From NCBI GenBank assembly GCA_902634405.1, contig CACPJY010000003.1, positions 1 to 64,000 of the forward strand: a stretch of DNA of 64,000 bases. Reading direction: 5' to 3'. Shown here one piece after another: positions 1 through 8,843 of the stretch. Positions within the stretch are counted from its first letter, which is position 1, and each line of letters begins with the position of its first letter. The stretch is from an uncultured Synechococcaceae cyanobacterium (GTDB lineage Bacteria; Cyanobacteriota; Cyanobacteriia; PCC-6307; Cyanobiaceae). Both the position numbers and the translations under genes were made by a program. Below the pieces are notes generated by a model, which worked only from the letters and a program-made list of their open reading frames with translations, had not been told where the DNA came from and did no database searches.

Positions 1-707
1 TTCAAGGCATATTCATTGTCCTCAATCAAACCCCATACCAACAAATTTTTGTCAAGTGAAGAAGCCACGGCTACGGCATCCTCTAATCCTTTCTCTGGGG
101 CTACACGACCAGCCCAACCAAGTGGTCCTCCACTATTTCCTGAAAAATGATATTGATCCAGATCAAAACCATTACCAACCACTACAGCCTTTTCAGTCAG
201 ATGAAAATCCAATGACTGTCGATATGTGTGAAATGCAAATCGAGAATTATTAGAGCTTGCAATATCACGAATGACTTGCTCCATAATTTTTGATTCAGCC
301 CCCATGCTAATAAGATGAAAAAGGCGGGCTTCAACCCTTGGCGTCAACCAAATTGGAAGCCAATCATAACTAAAATTAATCACTGCATCAGCTGACTTCC
401 CCAGGTCAAGAGCACATTCCCAAAGTCTTGGTAAAACTCCTTCAAAGGGTATGACTACTGGCGAATAGAAGTTGTCGGAATGTTGCCAACTAGGTTGATC
501 AATACCACGAACTTGTTCAATGACTAATCCCTCAGAGTTAAAGGGGAAAATCGAACCTTCAGGAACAACTACAGTCAACTTATGTCCAAGGTCCTGCAAT
601 CCCTTAATCAAAGAGATAAAAGTCAATTCGACCCCACCTCCTCGACCACTACCTAAATGACCAATCGGAGTACTGACCAACACCAAATGCAAAGGACTTC
701 TATGCAT
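1..707 (-). CDS. Glycosyltransferase, family 4-like (partial, runs off the window)
   Basis: Reading from an ATG at 705-707, the frame stays open to the window edge for 235 codons, so the C-terminus is missing. The N-terminus carries STPIGHLGSGRGGGVE, the glycine-rich acceptor-side loop of GT-B enzymes. Near residue 195, GWAGRVAPEKGLEDAV matches the start of the donor-binding domain of GT4 glycosyltransferases. The family moves a sugar from a nucleotide sugar to a lipid, polysaccharide or small acceptor in the cytoplasm. Donor and acceptor cannot be told from sequence. It lies just upstream of the EamA transporter gene on the same strand; a functional link is not shown. Confidence 0.75.
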   Translation of the reverse strand, partial: MHRSPLHLVLVSTPIGHLGSGRGGGVELTFISLIKGLQDLGHKLTVVVPEGSIFPFNSEGLVIEQVRGIDQPSWQHSDNFYSPVVIPFEGVLPRLWECALDLGKSADAVINFSYDWLPIWLTPRVEARLFHLISMGAESKIMEQVIRDIASSNNSRFAFHTYRQSLDFHLTEKAVVVGNGFDLDQYHFSGNSGGPLGWAGRVAPEKGLEDAVAVASSLDKNLLVWGLIEDNEYAL

Positions 708-712
708 CTTTT

Positions 713-1666
713 TTAATTATCGACCGAAATACTTGAACTGACCCATTTTGGTTCCCACAAACGGCGACGTTGGCTAACCAAATAGACAGAGAACAAAGCC
801 AAAAAGACACCCAACCATTGAAGAGGGTCAAGTCTTTCACCAAGCCATAATCCACCAGTTATCAACGCGAAAACTGGAGTAAGAAATGCCAAAGTGGTAA
901 AACTTGTAAGTTCTTCTCTACTAGCAAACCAAAAAAACAATCCATAAGCTATTGCACTTCCAAAAACACTTGCATACCCCATCAGAACCCAATCAAAGGC
1001 AGACCATCCAGGTAAAACAAACCAACCTCGATCAAAACCATCTAAAACAACTAAAGGAATACTTCCAAGGACCATGTGCCATCCTGTCACTGCCACTGGA
1101 TCACTCCGTCTACAGGCATAACGTATAAGCACTGTGCCAACTGCCATTGCAACTGCGGCAGCCAGCATCCAAGCCTCCCCACTTTCAATGAGATTGAGGG
1201 CATACTCAGGTTTACCCAACAACCACAAATGCTTGAGGAATCCTGCAGGAGCTCCAAGGCAAATTATTCCTAGCAAACCAATCATTAAACCCAACCACCC
1301 AATTGGATTAATCGCCTCACCAAAAAGGCTTCTAGCAAACAAAGCAACAAGTAATGGCTGAGAATCAATAATTACTGATCCAAGGCCAGCTCCAGTTCCG
1401 GATAAACCTCTAGCTAGAAAAAACTGAAACAAAGTTGCATCAACAACTGTAAAACACAAAAACCAACCCCAATCTTCGAATGCGATCACTGAGTTTCTGC
1501 GCAAGAAAACAACTGAAAAAAGCAGAAGCATTCCTGCTGGGAACAGCCTCATGAAGGCAACTAATGCTGGGCCACCAGAGATCACCAAAGGTGCCATAGC
1601 AGCCATAGAAGTGCCCCATAAAGCAAAAGGCAAAACCATTAATAACCAGTGTCGAATTAAAGACAT
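713..1666 (-). CDS. EamA/DMT-superfamily membrane transporter
   Basis: 317 residues with about ten hydrophobic segments in two similar halves, the plan of EamA (drug/metabolite) transporters. The C-terminal half contains GSAIAYGLFFWFASR, and GERLDPLQWLGVFLAL precedes the last membrane segment; both are usual for the family. The family exports or exchanges metabolites across the inner membrane, but substrates are rarely predictable. I chose the ATG at 1664-1666 (MSLIRHWLL). The frame extends to 1783, but that extension overlaps sppA on the other strand and adds a Cys-rich, non-membrane stretch unlike the family. It ends 5 bases before the glycosyltransferase start, so the two may share a transcript. 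Confidence 0.85.
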   Translation of the reverse strand: MSLIRHWLLMVLPFALWGTSMAAMAPLVISGGPALVAFMRLFPAGMLLLFSVVFLRRNSVIAFEDWGWFLCFTVVDATLFQFFLARGLSGTGAGLGSVIIDSQPLLVALFARSLFGEAINPIGWLGLMIGLLGIICLGAPAGFLKHLWLLGKPEYALNLIESGEAWMLAAAVAMAVGTVLIRYACRRSDPVAVTGWHMVLGSIPLVVLDGFDRGWFVLPGWSAFDWVLMGYASVFGSAIAYGLFFWFASREELTSFTTLAFLTPVFALITGGLWLGERLDPLQWLGVFLALFSVYLVSQRRRLWEPKWVSSSISVDN

Positions 1667-1719
1667 GAGGTCAAGGGGCCCTCTCCTTTTTAAGATCCGA
1701 TCAAGTACGCAAAATTGAC

Positions 1720-2532
1720 ATGTTCTGGCCCTGGCGTCGCAAATCTCGCAAAAAGATGGCAAGAATAAAAATTGAGGGGCCAATTAGCAGTGCCACTAGA
1801 AAACGTGTTCTCAAAGCCATTAAGCAAGTTGAGGAAAGAGAGTTCCCTGCTCTTTTGCTTCGCATTGACAGTCCTGGTGGAACTGTTGGAGACAGTCAAG
1901 AAATCCATTCTGCCTTGCTCAAGCTCAGAGAAAAAGGGTGTCGAGTAATCGCTAGTTTTGGCAACATTTCTGCTTCTGGTGGAATATATATTGGCGTGGC
2001 AGCTGAAAAAATCGTCGCCAATCCAGGAACGATTACTGGTTCCATTGGTGTGATTCTTAGAGGCAGCAACCTTTCAAAATTATTAGAAAAAATTGGCATT
2101 CGATTCGAGACTGTGAAAAGCGGTGTTTACAAAGACATCCTTTCTCCTGACCGTCCGCTCACAAGCCAAGAAAGAGAAATACTCCAGTCACTTATTGATA
2201 GTAGCTATGAGCAATTCGTAGCTGCTGTATCAGAGGGGCGGAAACTTACTAAGGAAATGGTTCGTAATTTTGCTGATGGGCGTGTCTTCACTGGTGAACA
2301 AGCCAAAGAATTAGGCCTAGTTGATGAACTTGGAGATGAGGAGCATGCCAAAAAGTTAGCCGCAAAACTAGCCAAATTAGATGACGAATCAATTCGTCCA
2401 ATCACTTTTGGGAAGCAACAAAAAAGGTTGGCAGGACTTATTCCTGGAGGCAGAACTCTATTAAATATAATCGACATTTTATCTCTTGAGCTGTCTAATT
2501 CTGGGCAACTCCTTTGGCTCTTTAGGCCGTGA
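1720..2532 (+). CDS. sppA: Signal peptide peptidase SppA (short, single-domain form)
   Basis: 270 residues, the half-length form found in Gram-positives and cyanobacteria rather than the 600-residue tandem form of E. coli. Signal peptide peptidases are serine proteases that cut leftover signal peptides in the membrane. The Ser-Lys dyad is visible: Ser86 in NISASGG and Lys138 in SGVYKD, 52 residues apart, the same spacing as I recall for Bacillus SppA. RIDSPGG at 48-54 is the family's oxyanion region. A strong N-terminal membrane anchor is not obvious (MFWPWRRKSRKK), so attachment may be peripheral. The stop overlaps the aroH GTG by 4 bases (GTGA), indicating translational coupling. Confidence 0.9.
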   Translation: MFWPWRRKSRKKMARIKIEGPISSATRKRVLKAIKQVEEREFPALLLRIDSPGGTVGDSQEIHSALLKLREKGCRVIASFGNISASGGIYIGVAAEKIVANPGTITGSIGVILRGSNLSKLLEKIGIRFETVKSGVYKDILSPDRPLTSQEREILQSLIDSSYEQFVAAVSEGRKLTKEMVRNFADGRVFTGEQAKELGLVDELGDEEHAKKLAAKLAKLDDESIRPITFGKQQKRLAGLIPGGRTLLNIIDILSLELSNSGQLLWLFRP

Positions 2533-2921
2533 ATATGTCCAACAACCAAAAAGACAAGACCTTATGGGGCTTAAGAGGTGCTACGACAAGCAAAGCCAAC
2601 ACATCTTATGAAATCACAGAAGCAGTTTCTGAACTAGTAAAAGAACTAATTCAACGTAATTCTTTAGAGCCTAATCAAATTATCTCAATAATTTTTTCTG
2701 TGACAAGCGATCTAGATGCTTGCTTCCCAGCATCTATAGCTCGTCAACAGACAGGCTTGGAGAATGTTGCATTATTAGATTGTCAGCAAATGGCCGTAAG
2801 AGGGGATTTAAAACGTTGTATTCGAATACTTGCATACGCTTGGCTACCTAATCCACAAACCCCACACCACCCATACCTTAGAGAAGCAATAGTACTCAGG
2901 CCTGACCGAGCATCTATGTAG
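2529..2921 (+). CDS. aroH: Chorismate mutase, AroH class
   Basis: 130 residues resembling the monofunctional trimeric chorismate mutase of Bacillus subtilis. It turns chorismate into prephenate on the way to phenylalanine and tyrosine, in the cytoplasm. Conserved points: Arg16 in LRGATT, Cys85, Arg99 in CIRI, Tyr116 followed by LREAIVLRPD. These align with Arg7, Cys75, Arg90 and Tyr108 of the Bacillus enzyme as I remember it. The start is GTG at 2529, overlapping the sppA stop; an ATG six bases later (2535) is also possible and changes only two residues. It is an odd partner for sppA but the coupling is clear. Confidence 0.92.
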   Translation: MNMSNNQKDKTLWGLRGATTSKANTSYEITEAVSELVKELIQRNSLEPNQIISIIFSVTSDLDACFPASIARQQTGLENVALLDCQQMAVRGDLKRCIRILAYAWLPNPQTPHHPYLREAIVLRPDRASM

Positions 2922-3019
2922 TCCAAATAAAGAATTCTCAAACTAGCCTTTATAGTTTGGTTTGCATCAGGCAAAAATCATTGTAATTTCTATACTCTTG
3001 ACATTGATAAGCTTTAGGA

Positions 3020-3604
3020 ATGACTAAAAAACCTTTTTTATCTCGCTCTTTGTCCATTGCATCAATAGGACTAGTAGCAGGGGTAGTTGGTCCAACATTA
3101 GTCAGTGAAACTGCCCGCAAAGACTTTGCTAAAGCTGCTCCATCTCTAATAGAGTTCAGATGGGACAGTTCTAAAAATTACAGAAAGCTTTATTACTTTC
3201 AAAGCTCTTCACTAAAAAAAGACCGCTCAACTTATTACTTCGCTATTAGGCCTAAAGATAGAAAAGCTGCAATTCTTAAGTTAACCATCACAGTCCCTGA
3301 CTATTTCAAAGCAAAAATCACTCCAAGAAAACTAAAGCTATGCAAAATGCAACTTGGCGGAATGCTTGAAAAGACCAAATGCATAGAGGACATCCCAGCG
3401 GTTTTCGAAGTGGATGCAAAGCAAACATCTATCGATGTCTTCCCTGAAAGACCTATCCCAGCTGACAATACGAGCTTTGCTGTAGTTATGAAAATCTTCA
3501 ATCCAGGAGAGAGTGGAATGTATCAATTCAATGCCCTAGCACAAGCCCCTGGAGATGTCCCGATGGCTGGTTATATGGGTAGTTGGAATATAGATATCGA
3601 TTAA
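3020..3604 (+). CDS. DUF2808-type exported protein
   Basis: 194 residues, similar to the cyanobacterial DUF2808 family. A hydrophobic stretch at about 10-30 ([18 protein letters not shown]) after a short basic start looks like a signal peptide, so export to the periplasm or cell envelope is inferred. The mature part is mainly beta-like, with a conserved middle section ([16 protein letters not shown]) and paired cysteines at about 108 and 121 that could form a disulfide. The molecular function of the family is not known to me. It lies between aroH and rpmH, with a 98-base gap upstream that leaves room for its own promoter. Confidence 0.75.
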   Translation: MTKKPFLSRSLSIASIGLVAGVVGPTLVSETARKDFAKAAPSLIEFRWDSSKNYRKLYYFQSSSLKKDRSTYYFAIRPKDRKAAILKLTITVPDYFKAKITPRKLKLCKMQLGGMLEKTKCIEDIPAVFEVDAKQTSIDVFPERPIPADNTSFAVVMKIFNPGESGMYQFNALAQAPGDVPMAGYMGSWNIDID

Positions 3605-3651
3605 CTGATAAATTATCTGTCCAACGACAAGAAAGTCACAGTAGTAATTCA

Positions 3652-3789
3652 ATGACAAAAAGAACCTTTGGTGGAACCAGTCGAAAAAGGAAGCGGGTCT
3701 CTGGCTTTCGAGTTCGCATGCGAACCCATACTGGAAGAAGAGTTATACGTTCTCGCAGGAAAAGAGGACGAGTGAGGTTAGCTGTCTAA
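3652..3789 (+). CDS. rpmH: 50S ribosomal protein L34
   Basis: 45 residues, very basic, beginning [15 protein letters not shown] and containing [15 protein letters not shown], the full-length L34 signature. It binds 23S rRNA in the large ribosomal subunit. The frame is open upstream to 3583, but that extension overlaps the DUF2808 gene; the ATG at 3652 gives the family's start exactly. It opens the classical bacterial order rpmH-rnpA-yidC, here with a PH-domain gene inserted before yidC. Confidence 0.97.
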   Translation: MTKRTFGGTSRKRKRVSGFRVRMRTHTGRRVIRSRRKRGRVRLAV

Positions 3790-3847
3790 ATAAGAGGCTC
3801 AAGGAAACTTAATTATTTGATTAGGTCTCAACACAAAGCACTTTTCA

Positions 3848-4234
3848 ATGGTTTTACCAGCATCTATGAGACTGAAAGGACACAGATCCTTTGAACTACT
3901 CCACAGATCGGGAATTAAATTTCATAGTTCTTGCATGGTACTTAGGTTGGTTAAAGCCCAGCCAAAGCTCCTAAAAAGACAAAGTGAAAAGTTAAATTCA
4001 AACACCTGTAGATGTGCAGTCGCAATCAGTAGCAAAGTCAGCAAGCGTGCTGTTATCAGAAATAAACTTCGAAGGTTATTACATGATCATTTAAGACTGA
4101 GACTAAACAAAAAATCGAAGCATTCCAACCAATGGGCTTTGATAAGCCTAAAGCCAAATTCCTTAATCAAGGGCGAGGCTCCACTACTTGAAGAATGCGA
4201 CAAATTACTTCGTGACTCAGGCTTATTATCATGA
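3848..4234 (+). CDS. rnpA: Ribonuclease P protein component
   Basis: 128 residues. The RNA-binding RNR motif is present in modified form as VSKRAVIRNKLRRLL near residues 64-78. RnpA binds the catalytic RNA of RNase P, which trims the 5' leader of tRNA precursors. The start MVLPASMRLKGHRSF keeps the family's R-L-x-x-x-x-x-F beginning; an ATG seven codons in would also fit. It lies 58 bases after rpmH and its stop overlaps the next gene by 4 bases (ATGA), so the block is probably one transcript. Confidence 0.93.
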   Translation: MVLPASMRLKGHRSFELLHRSGIKFHSSCMVLRLVKAQPKLLKRQSEKLNSNTCRCAVAISSKVSKRAVIRNKLRRLLHDHLRLRLNKKSKHSNQWALISLKPNSLIKGEAPLLEECDKLLRDSGLLS

Positions 4235-4638
4235 TCACAGCGCAGGAAAAAATCTTTTATGAAGGAGGCCCTGCAAAAGGAGACTTAATTGTGAATCTCC
4301 TTGCTGGAATGACCTTAATTGGGCTCCCTTTTATGGTCGGAGCAATAGTTAGGTCCTTGTGGCTGAGATTTCTAATAACTAATAGGCGTGTTTCTGTTAC
4401 AGGAGGATGGTTAGGTCGAAACAAAACCCAAGTGGTCTACAACCAAGTAAAAGAATTACGCTCTGTTCCTAGAGGCTTTGGAGCTTGGGGTGACATAGTG
4501 CTTGTAATGAAAGATGGAGCTCGGCTAGAAATGCGATCCGTCCCAAACTTCCGTCAAACAGAAAAGTACATACTTGAAAGAATGGAAGCAAAAAAACCTT
4601 CTTCAAAGTCACAGAATGTTCAAGGATTCGCAGCTTGA
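4231..4638 (+). CDS. PH-domain (YdbS/bPH2-like) membrane-associated protein
   Basis: 135 residues. A hydrophobic segment at 20-48 (LIVNLLAGMTLIGLP and after) is followed by a beta-rich domain: FLITNRRVSV, NQVKELRSV, GDIVLVMKDGARLEMRSVPN. That order of short strands, with RRVSV and a conserved ITNRR, is typical of bacterial PH-like domains. The family's function is not settled; here its place between rnpA and yidC, with 4-base overlap to rnpA, suggests a membrane-biogenesis role. This gene sits at this locus in other picocyanobacteria as far as I recall. Confidence 0.75.
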   Translation: MITAQEKIFYEGGPAKGDLIVNLLAGMTLIGLPFMVGAIVRSLWLRFLITNRRVSVTGGWLGRNKTQVVYNQVKELRSVPRGFGAWGDIVLVMKDGARLEMRSVPNFRQTEKYILERMEAKKPSSKSQNVQGFAA

Positions 4639-4717
4639 TCTCCTAAAAGATTCCCCCAAAAGGACCCTTTTTGTTGCAAACTGGCATCTAAATTCACCTC
4701 ATGCGCAGTAAAACATC

Positions 4718-5860
4718 GTGATCGGGTACATCTCAAACAACCTTTTAATCCCGATTCTGGATTTCTTCTATGGATTAGGGCATAGCTATGGCCTCGCAAT
4801 TGTGGCCTTAACAATTGTCATCCGACTTGCACTTTTTCCATTAAGCGCAGGTTCAATAAGAAGTGCCCGTCGAATGAGGATTGCTCAGCCTGTAATGCAA
4901 AAACGTCAGGCAGAAATAAAAAGCAGATATGCAAACAACCCTCAAAAGCAACAAGAGGAACTTGGAAATCTCATGAAGGAATTTGGCAGTCCTCTCGCTG
5001 GATGCCTGCCTCTATTAGTTCAAATGCCAATCCTTTTTGCACTTTTTGCAACTCTTAGGGGATCACCTTTTGCTGATGTTCCATATGCAATCAATCTAAA
5101 AGTATTACCGGCTGAACAGATAGCGACTGTTGAACCAAAACCCTTTACCAGCCCACAGCACTCAATTTTTATTACCGAAAAAGATCATTTCCCTGTTGTT
5201 GCATCACTTCCTGGTGGAACCAAAGTGGGGGCAGGTGATTCCGTAAAGATCAATCTTCAAACTCCGAATGGAGAGAACTATGGAAACGTTCTTCAGAAGT
5301 TTAAAGATTCCGGTAATTTTGAGCCTCAATGGAATGTCACTAAAGGGCAAGGGCTTGTTGAGGTCACTACAGATGGGACTGTTAAAGCAATTTCCCCAGG
5401 GGATGCGACCGTAGAAGGAAAGATTCCTGGACTTGCAGCGAAGAGCGGCTTTCTTTTTATCAAAGCTCTCGGCCAAGTTGGTTTTTATGTTGATGGATCT
5501 ATCAACTGGGACATAGCGATTTTGGTCGCCTGCTTCGGCCTAACCCTTGTGATAAGTCAAGTCCTATCAGGAAGAGGAATGCCTGCGAATCCTCAACAAT
5601 CAACAGCAAACAAAATCACTCCCGTAATGATTACTGGAATGTTTTTATTCTTTCCGCTACCAGCAGGGGTACTTCTTTACATGGTTATTGCAAATATTTT
5701 CCAAGCACTGCAAACCTTTCTTTTAAGCAGAGAGACTCTCCCTGAAAACCTTCAGAAGATTTTGGATCAACAGCTCTCTCAACCACCTGACTCAGCTATG
5801 GCAACTAATGTCCCAATTACTGGTGAAAGACTTCCTTTTGAACCAAAAAGTGGTAAATAA
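4718..5860 (+). CDS. yidC: Membrane protein insertase YidC/Oxa1/Alb3 with Ig-like insert
   Basis: 380 residues. The insertase inserts and folds proteins in the plasma and thylakoid membranes, alone or with SecYEG. Membrane segments: about 26-42 ([17 protein letters not shown], with Arg36 as the expected groove arginine), 94-112, 264-284 and 301-337. The cytoplasmic basic hairpin is at 48-72 ([18 protein letters not shown]). Between the second and third segments, residues about 143-250 form a beta-rich domain ending [18 protein letters not shown] and [11 protein letters not shown], which reads as a Big2-like Ig fold. Start is GTG at 4718. No E. coli-type N-terminal periplasmic domain is present. 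Confidence 0.93.
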   Translation: MIGYISNNLLIPILDFFYGLGHSYGLAIVALTIVIRLALFPLSAGSIRSARRMRIAQPVMQKRQAEIKSRYANNPQKQQEELGNLMKEFGSPLAGCLPLLVQMPILFALFATLRGSPFADVPYAINLKVLPAEQIATVEPKPFTSPQHSIFITEKDHFPVVASLPGGTKVGAGDSVKINLQTPNGENYGNVLQKFKDSGNFEPQWNVTKGQGLVEVTTDGTVKAISPGDATVEGKIPGLAAKSGFLFIKALGQVGFYVDGSINWDIAILVACFGLTLVISQVLSGRGMPANPQQSTANKITPVMITGMFLFFPLPAGVLLYMVIANIFQALQTFLLSRETLPENLQKILDQQLSQPPDSAMATNVPITGERLPFEPKSGK

Positions 5861-5896
5861 ATACTCTTTTACAACCTCAACTCGAATTTTTGAAGA

Positions 5897-7387
5897 ATGA
5901 AAGATTGGGATAATCATCTAGATCTTTTAATTCGTGCTCGCACCCCCTTGATATGGATAAGAAGTGACGAAGAAGAAAGGGTAGAAGTCCTACTTAAGAA
6001 TGCAGCTAAAAGACTTAAGCCAAGAAGCTTAGCCAGTTGGAATTATATAGATGGTCTCAAAGGTCCTTTGAATTCAGATGGCCTTGGAGCTCGTCAACCA
6101 ATGGCAGTACTTCAATGGTTACAAAAGCTCAATTCGGATAATCCGACAATCCTTCTGGTGAAAGATTTTCATCGTTTTTGTGATGATCCAGGCATCGCTC
6201 GAATGCTGCGAAATCTTTCTTCTGAATTACGAATTCTCACTCATACAGTTGTGCTCTGTTCAGGCCCCTGGAACCCTCCTCATGAGCTAGATGAAGCCCT
6301 TACCATTCTTGACCTCCCCCTTCCTCAAGAACCTGAAATCAGAAGTCTTCTAAGCAATATTGCGAATTCCAGTGGAGCTCCACTCCAAAAAGATGTTTTA
6401 GAAGAATTGACCCATGCCTGTAGCGGTTTAAGCGAGGCAAGAGTTAGACAAGTTGCGGCTCGTGCATTAGCTCAAAGAGGACAAATGGGCCGAGAAGACC
6501 TATCAGAGGTGCTCCAAGAAAAGCGCCAAGCAATCGCACGCAGCGAAGTTCTTGAATATTGCTTCACCAAGGCCACACCAGAAGACATAGGGGGACTAGA
6601 TGCTCTCAAAAAATGGCTAGACCAACGTCATCAAGCATTTTCTGATGAAGCGAGACTATTCGGATTACCTTTGCCGAGAGGAGTCTTACTTGTTGGACCA
6701 CAAGGCACAGGTAAATCATTAACCGCAAAAGCAATCGCGCATAGCTGGTCTATGCCTTTGCTGAGATTGGATGTAGGGCGACTTTTTGCAGGACTTGTTG
6801 GTGCAAGCGAAGCAAGAACCAGAGAAACTATTCAAAGAGCAGAGGCAATGGCCCCCTGTGTTCTTTGGATCGATGAAATAGACAAAGGCTTTGGAGGAGA
6901 CGCCAGAAGTGACGGAGGAACAAGTCAAAGAGTTCTTGCAAACGTCCTCACATGGATGGCAGAAAAAACTACAGCCGTTTTTGTGGTTGCAACAGCTAAT
7001 GGAGTTGAGCGCCTACCTGCTGAGCTTCTTCGGAAAGGTCGATTTGATGAAATATTTATGCTCGACCTCCCAACTAAGCAAGAAAGGTTCCGTATTCTTG
7101 AACTGCATGTCAAACAAAGAAGGCCAAATTTAAAAATCCCTCTACAAGTAGTTGCAGATAGGACAATCGGTTTTTCTGGAGCCGAACTAGAGCAGACTGT
7201 CATTGAAGGAATGCACCTTGCATTCGCAGAGAGGCGTGAACTAGAAGAGTCAGATCTGATTCTTGCTGCGACTCAGTTAGTTCCTCTCTCAAAGACAGCT
7301 AAAGAGCAATTAGAATCTCTCAAACAATGGGCTTCAACAGGTAGAGCGAGATCTGCCTCTTTAACTTTTGGTCAGAGTTTTACCTGA
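5897..7387 (+). CDS. AAA+ ATPase of the Ycf46 family
   Basis: 496 residues, the usual Ycf46 length. An N-terminal degenerate ATPase-like region (about 1-215; LIRARTPLIWIRSDEEERV, TILLVKDFHRF) is followed by a canonical AAA domain: Walker A GPQGTGKS at 267-274, Walker B VLWIDEIDKG with Asp326 and Glu327, sensor ATAN, and arginine fingers in LRKGRFDEIF. Ycf46 proteins are encoded in red-algal plastids and cyanobacteria; a role in inorganic-carbon use has been reported for a Synechocystis homologue, as I recall. Substrate is unknown. It follows yidC by 36 bases on the same strand. Confidence 0.88.
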   Translation: MKDWDNHLDLLIRARTPLIWIRSDEEERVEVLLKNAAKRLKPRSLASWNYIDGLKGPLNSDGLGARQPMAVLQWLQKLNSDNPTILLVKDFHRFCDDPGIARMLRNLSSELRILTHTVVLCSGPWNPPHELDEALTILDLPLPQEPEIRSLLSNIANSSGAPLQKDVLEELTHACSGLSEARVRQVAARALAQRGQMGREDLSEVLQEKRQAIARSEVLEYCFTKATPEDIGGLDALKKWLDQRHQAFSDEARLFGLPLPRGVLLVGPQGTGKSLTAKAIAHSWSMPLLRLDVGRLFAGLVGASEARTRETIQRAEAMAPCVLWIDEIDKGFGGDARSDGGTSQRVLANVLTWMAEKTTAVFVVATANGVERLPAELLRKGRFDEIFMLDLPTKQERFRILELHVKQRRPNLKIPLQVVADRTIGFSGAELEQTVIEGMHLAFAERRELEESDLILAATQLVPLSKTAKEQLESLKQWASTGRARSASLTFGQSFT

Positions 7388-7546
7388 GGTCAAATTCAAA
7401 TCAAGCAGAAGCTTTCTAGGAATTCACTTAGAAGATGGAACATGAGCAATCTTTCCATTTGATAAGTAAATACTCGTTATAGCTAACACTTGTTATTTGA
7501 AGTCATCAATAACCTTTAGGCTGCCGGCGCTGAATTAAAAATCTTA

Positions 7547-8824
7547 GTGCTAGATCAGCGCCTACTCAGGGACAACCTAAAAGTCATCGACCAAGGTCTT
7601 AATAGGAGAGGTGTAAAGATTGACTTAAAAGGACTTAAGCTAATTGCAGACAAGCAAAGGAAACTAGAAGATCAAAGGAATTGCCTACAATCAAAAGCAA
7701 ATCAGATAGGTAAAAAAGTAGGTGAAAAAATTAGAAATGGATCAAATCCCGAAGCCGACGAAATCACAATGCTTCGAGAAGAAGGAAATCAAATCAAAAG
7801 AGACGTAGCCGCCATAGATGCTGAAGAGAAGGAGTTGGCGGTAGCAGTTAAAAACCAACTTCTTGGGATCCCAAATTTACCTGCTAAGGATTGTCCAACT
7901 GGCACTAGCGAAGATGACAATATCCAAATAAGAGAGTGGGGAGAACCTCTTGTTCAAAAAGGCCTAAAGAATCATTGGGAGATCGGTGAAGAATTAAATC
8001 TTTTCGAGACCGAGAGATCTGTTCGAATCTCTCAAAGTCGGTTTATCACTCTTCTAGGCAAAGGAGCCCGGTTAGAGCGTGCTCTTATAAATTTCATGTT
8101 AGATCTACATACTTCTAACGGTTATCGAGAGGTTCTTCCACCTGTATTAGTGAATTCTGCAAGCTTGACTGGTTCTGGTCAATTACCAAAATTTGCTGAA
8201 GAAAGCTTTAAATGCTCACAAGATGATCTCTGGCTTACTCCAACTGCAGAAGTACCTTTAACCTCACTTCACCGTAATGAAATCATTCCTTTAAAAGAAC
8301 TACCCATAAAATATGTAGCTTACAGTCCTTGTTTCAGGAAAGAAGCCGGTAGCTATGGGCGTGATACAAGAGGACTAATCAGACTTCACCAATTCAATAA
8401 AGTTGAACTTTATTGGTTTTCTAAGCCCGAGGATTCTCAACTTGCCCATCAACAAATCACTAAAGACGCGGAATCTGTTCTTCAAGCATTGGAACTCCCA
8501 TATCGAGTAGTCGACATCTGTACTGGAGACCTTGGATTTTCAGCCTCCCGAACCTTTGATCTTGAAGTTTGGCTTGCAGGAGCAGGCGTATATCGAGAAA
8601 TATCAAGCTGCAGTACTTGTGGGGATTTTCAATCCAGGCGCTCAAGTATTCGCACAAAAGATAAAAATGGAGCAAAACTCGTTCATACTCTTAATGGGAG
8701 TGGATTAGCAGTTGGAAGAACAATGGCAGCAATCTTAGAAAAAGGGCAGCAAGCAGATGGCAGTGTTCTACTTCCAAAAGCATTAGTGCCTTACTTTGGA
8801 GGGGAATTAATCAAATCAGAATGA
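7547..8824 (+). CDS. serS: Seryl-tRNA synthetase
   Basis: 425 residues, full length for class II SerRS. The N-terminal coiled-coil arm that grips the long variable arm of tRNA-Ser spans roughly 30-105 (rich in K, E, Q). Motif 2 is visible as SPCFRKEAGSYGRDTRGLIR and motif 3 as LNGSGLAVGRTMAAILE. It charges tRNA-Ser with serine using ATP. The start is GTG at 7547, giving MLDQRLLRDN, the normal family N-terminus. The upstream gap of 159 bases may carry the promoter. It ends 19 bases before rseP. Confidence 0.97.
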   Translation: MLDQRLLRDNLKVIDQGLNRRGVKIDLKGLKLIADKQRKLEDQRNCLQSKANQIGKKVGEKIRNGSNPEADEITMLREEGNQIKRDVAAIDAEEKELAVAVKNQLLGIPNLPAKDCPTGTSEDDNIQIREWGEPLVQKGLKNHWEIGEELNLFETERSVRISQSRFITLLGKGARLERALINFMLDLHTSNGYREVLPPVLVNSASLTGSGQLPKFAEESFKCSQDDLWLTPTAEVPLTSLHRNEIIPLKELPIKYVAYSPCFRKEAGSYGRDTRGLIRLHQFNKVELYWFSKPEDSQLAHQQITKDAESVLQALELPYRVVDICTGDLGFSASRTFDLEVWLAGAGVYREISSCSTCGDFQSRRSSIRTKDKNGAKLVHTLNGSGLAVGRTMAAILEKGQQADGSVLLPKALVPYFGGELIKSE

Positions 8825-8843
8825 CTAAAGGCGAAAAATACTC

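Noticed and set aside
56-253. Forward 65-residue frame at the left edge
   Set aside because: It lies antisense to the clearly coding glycosyltransferase fragment, and its composition is not protein-like.
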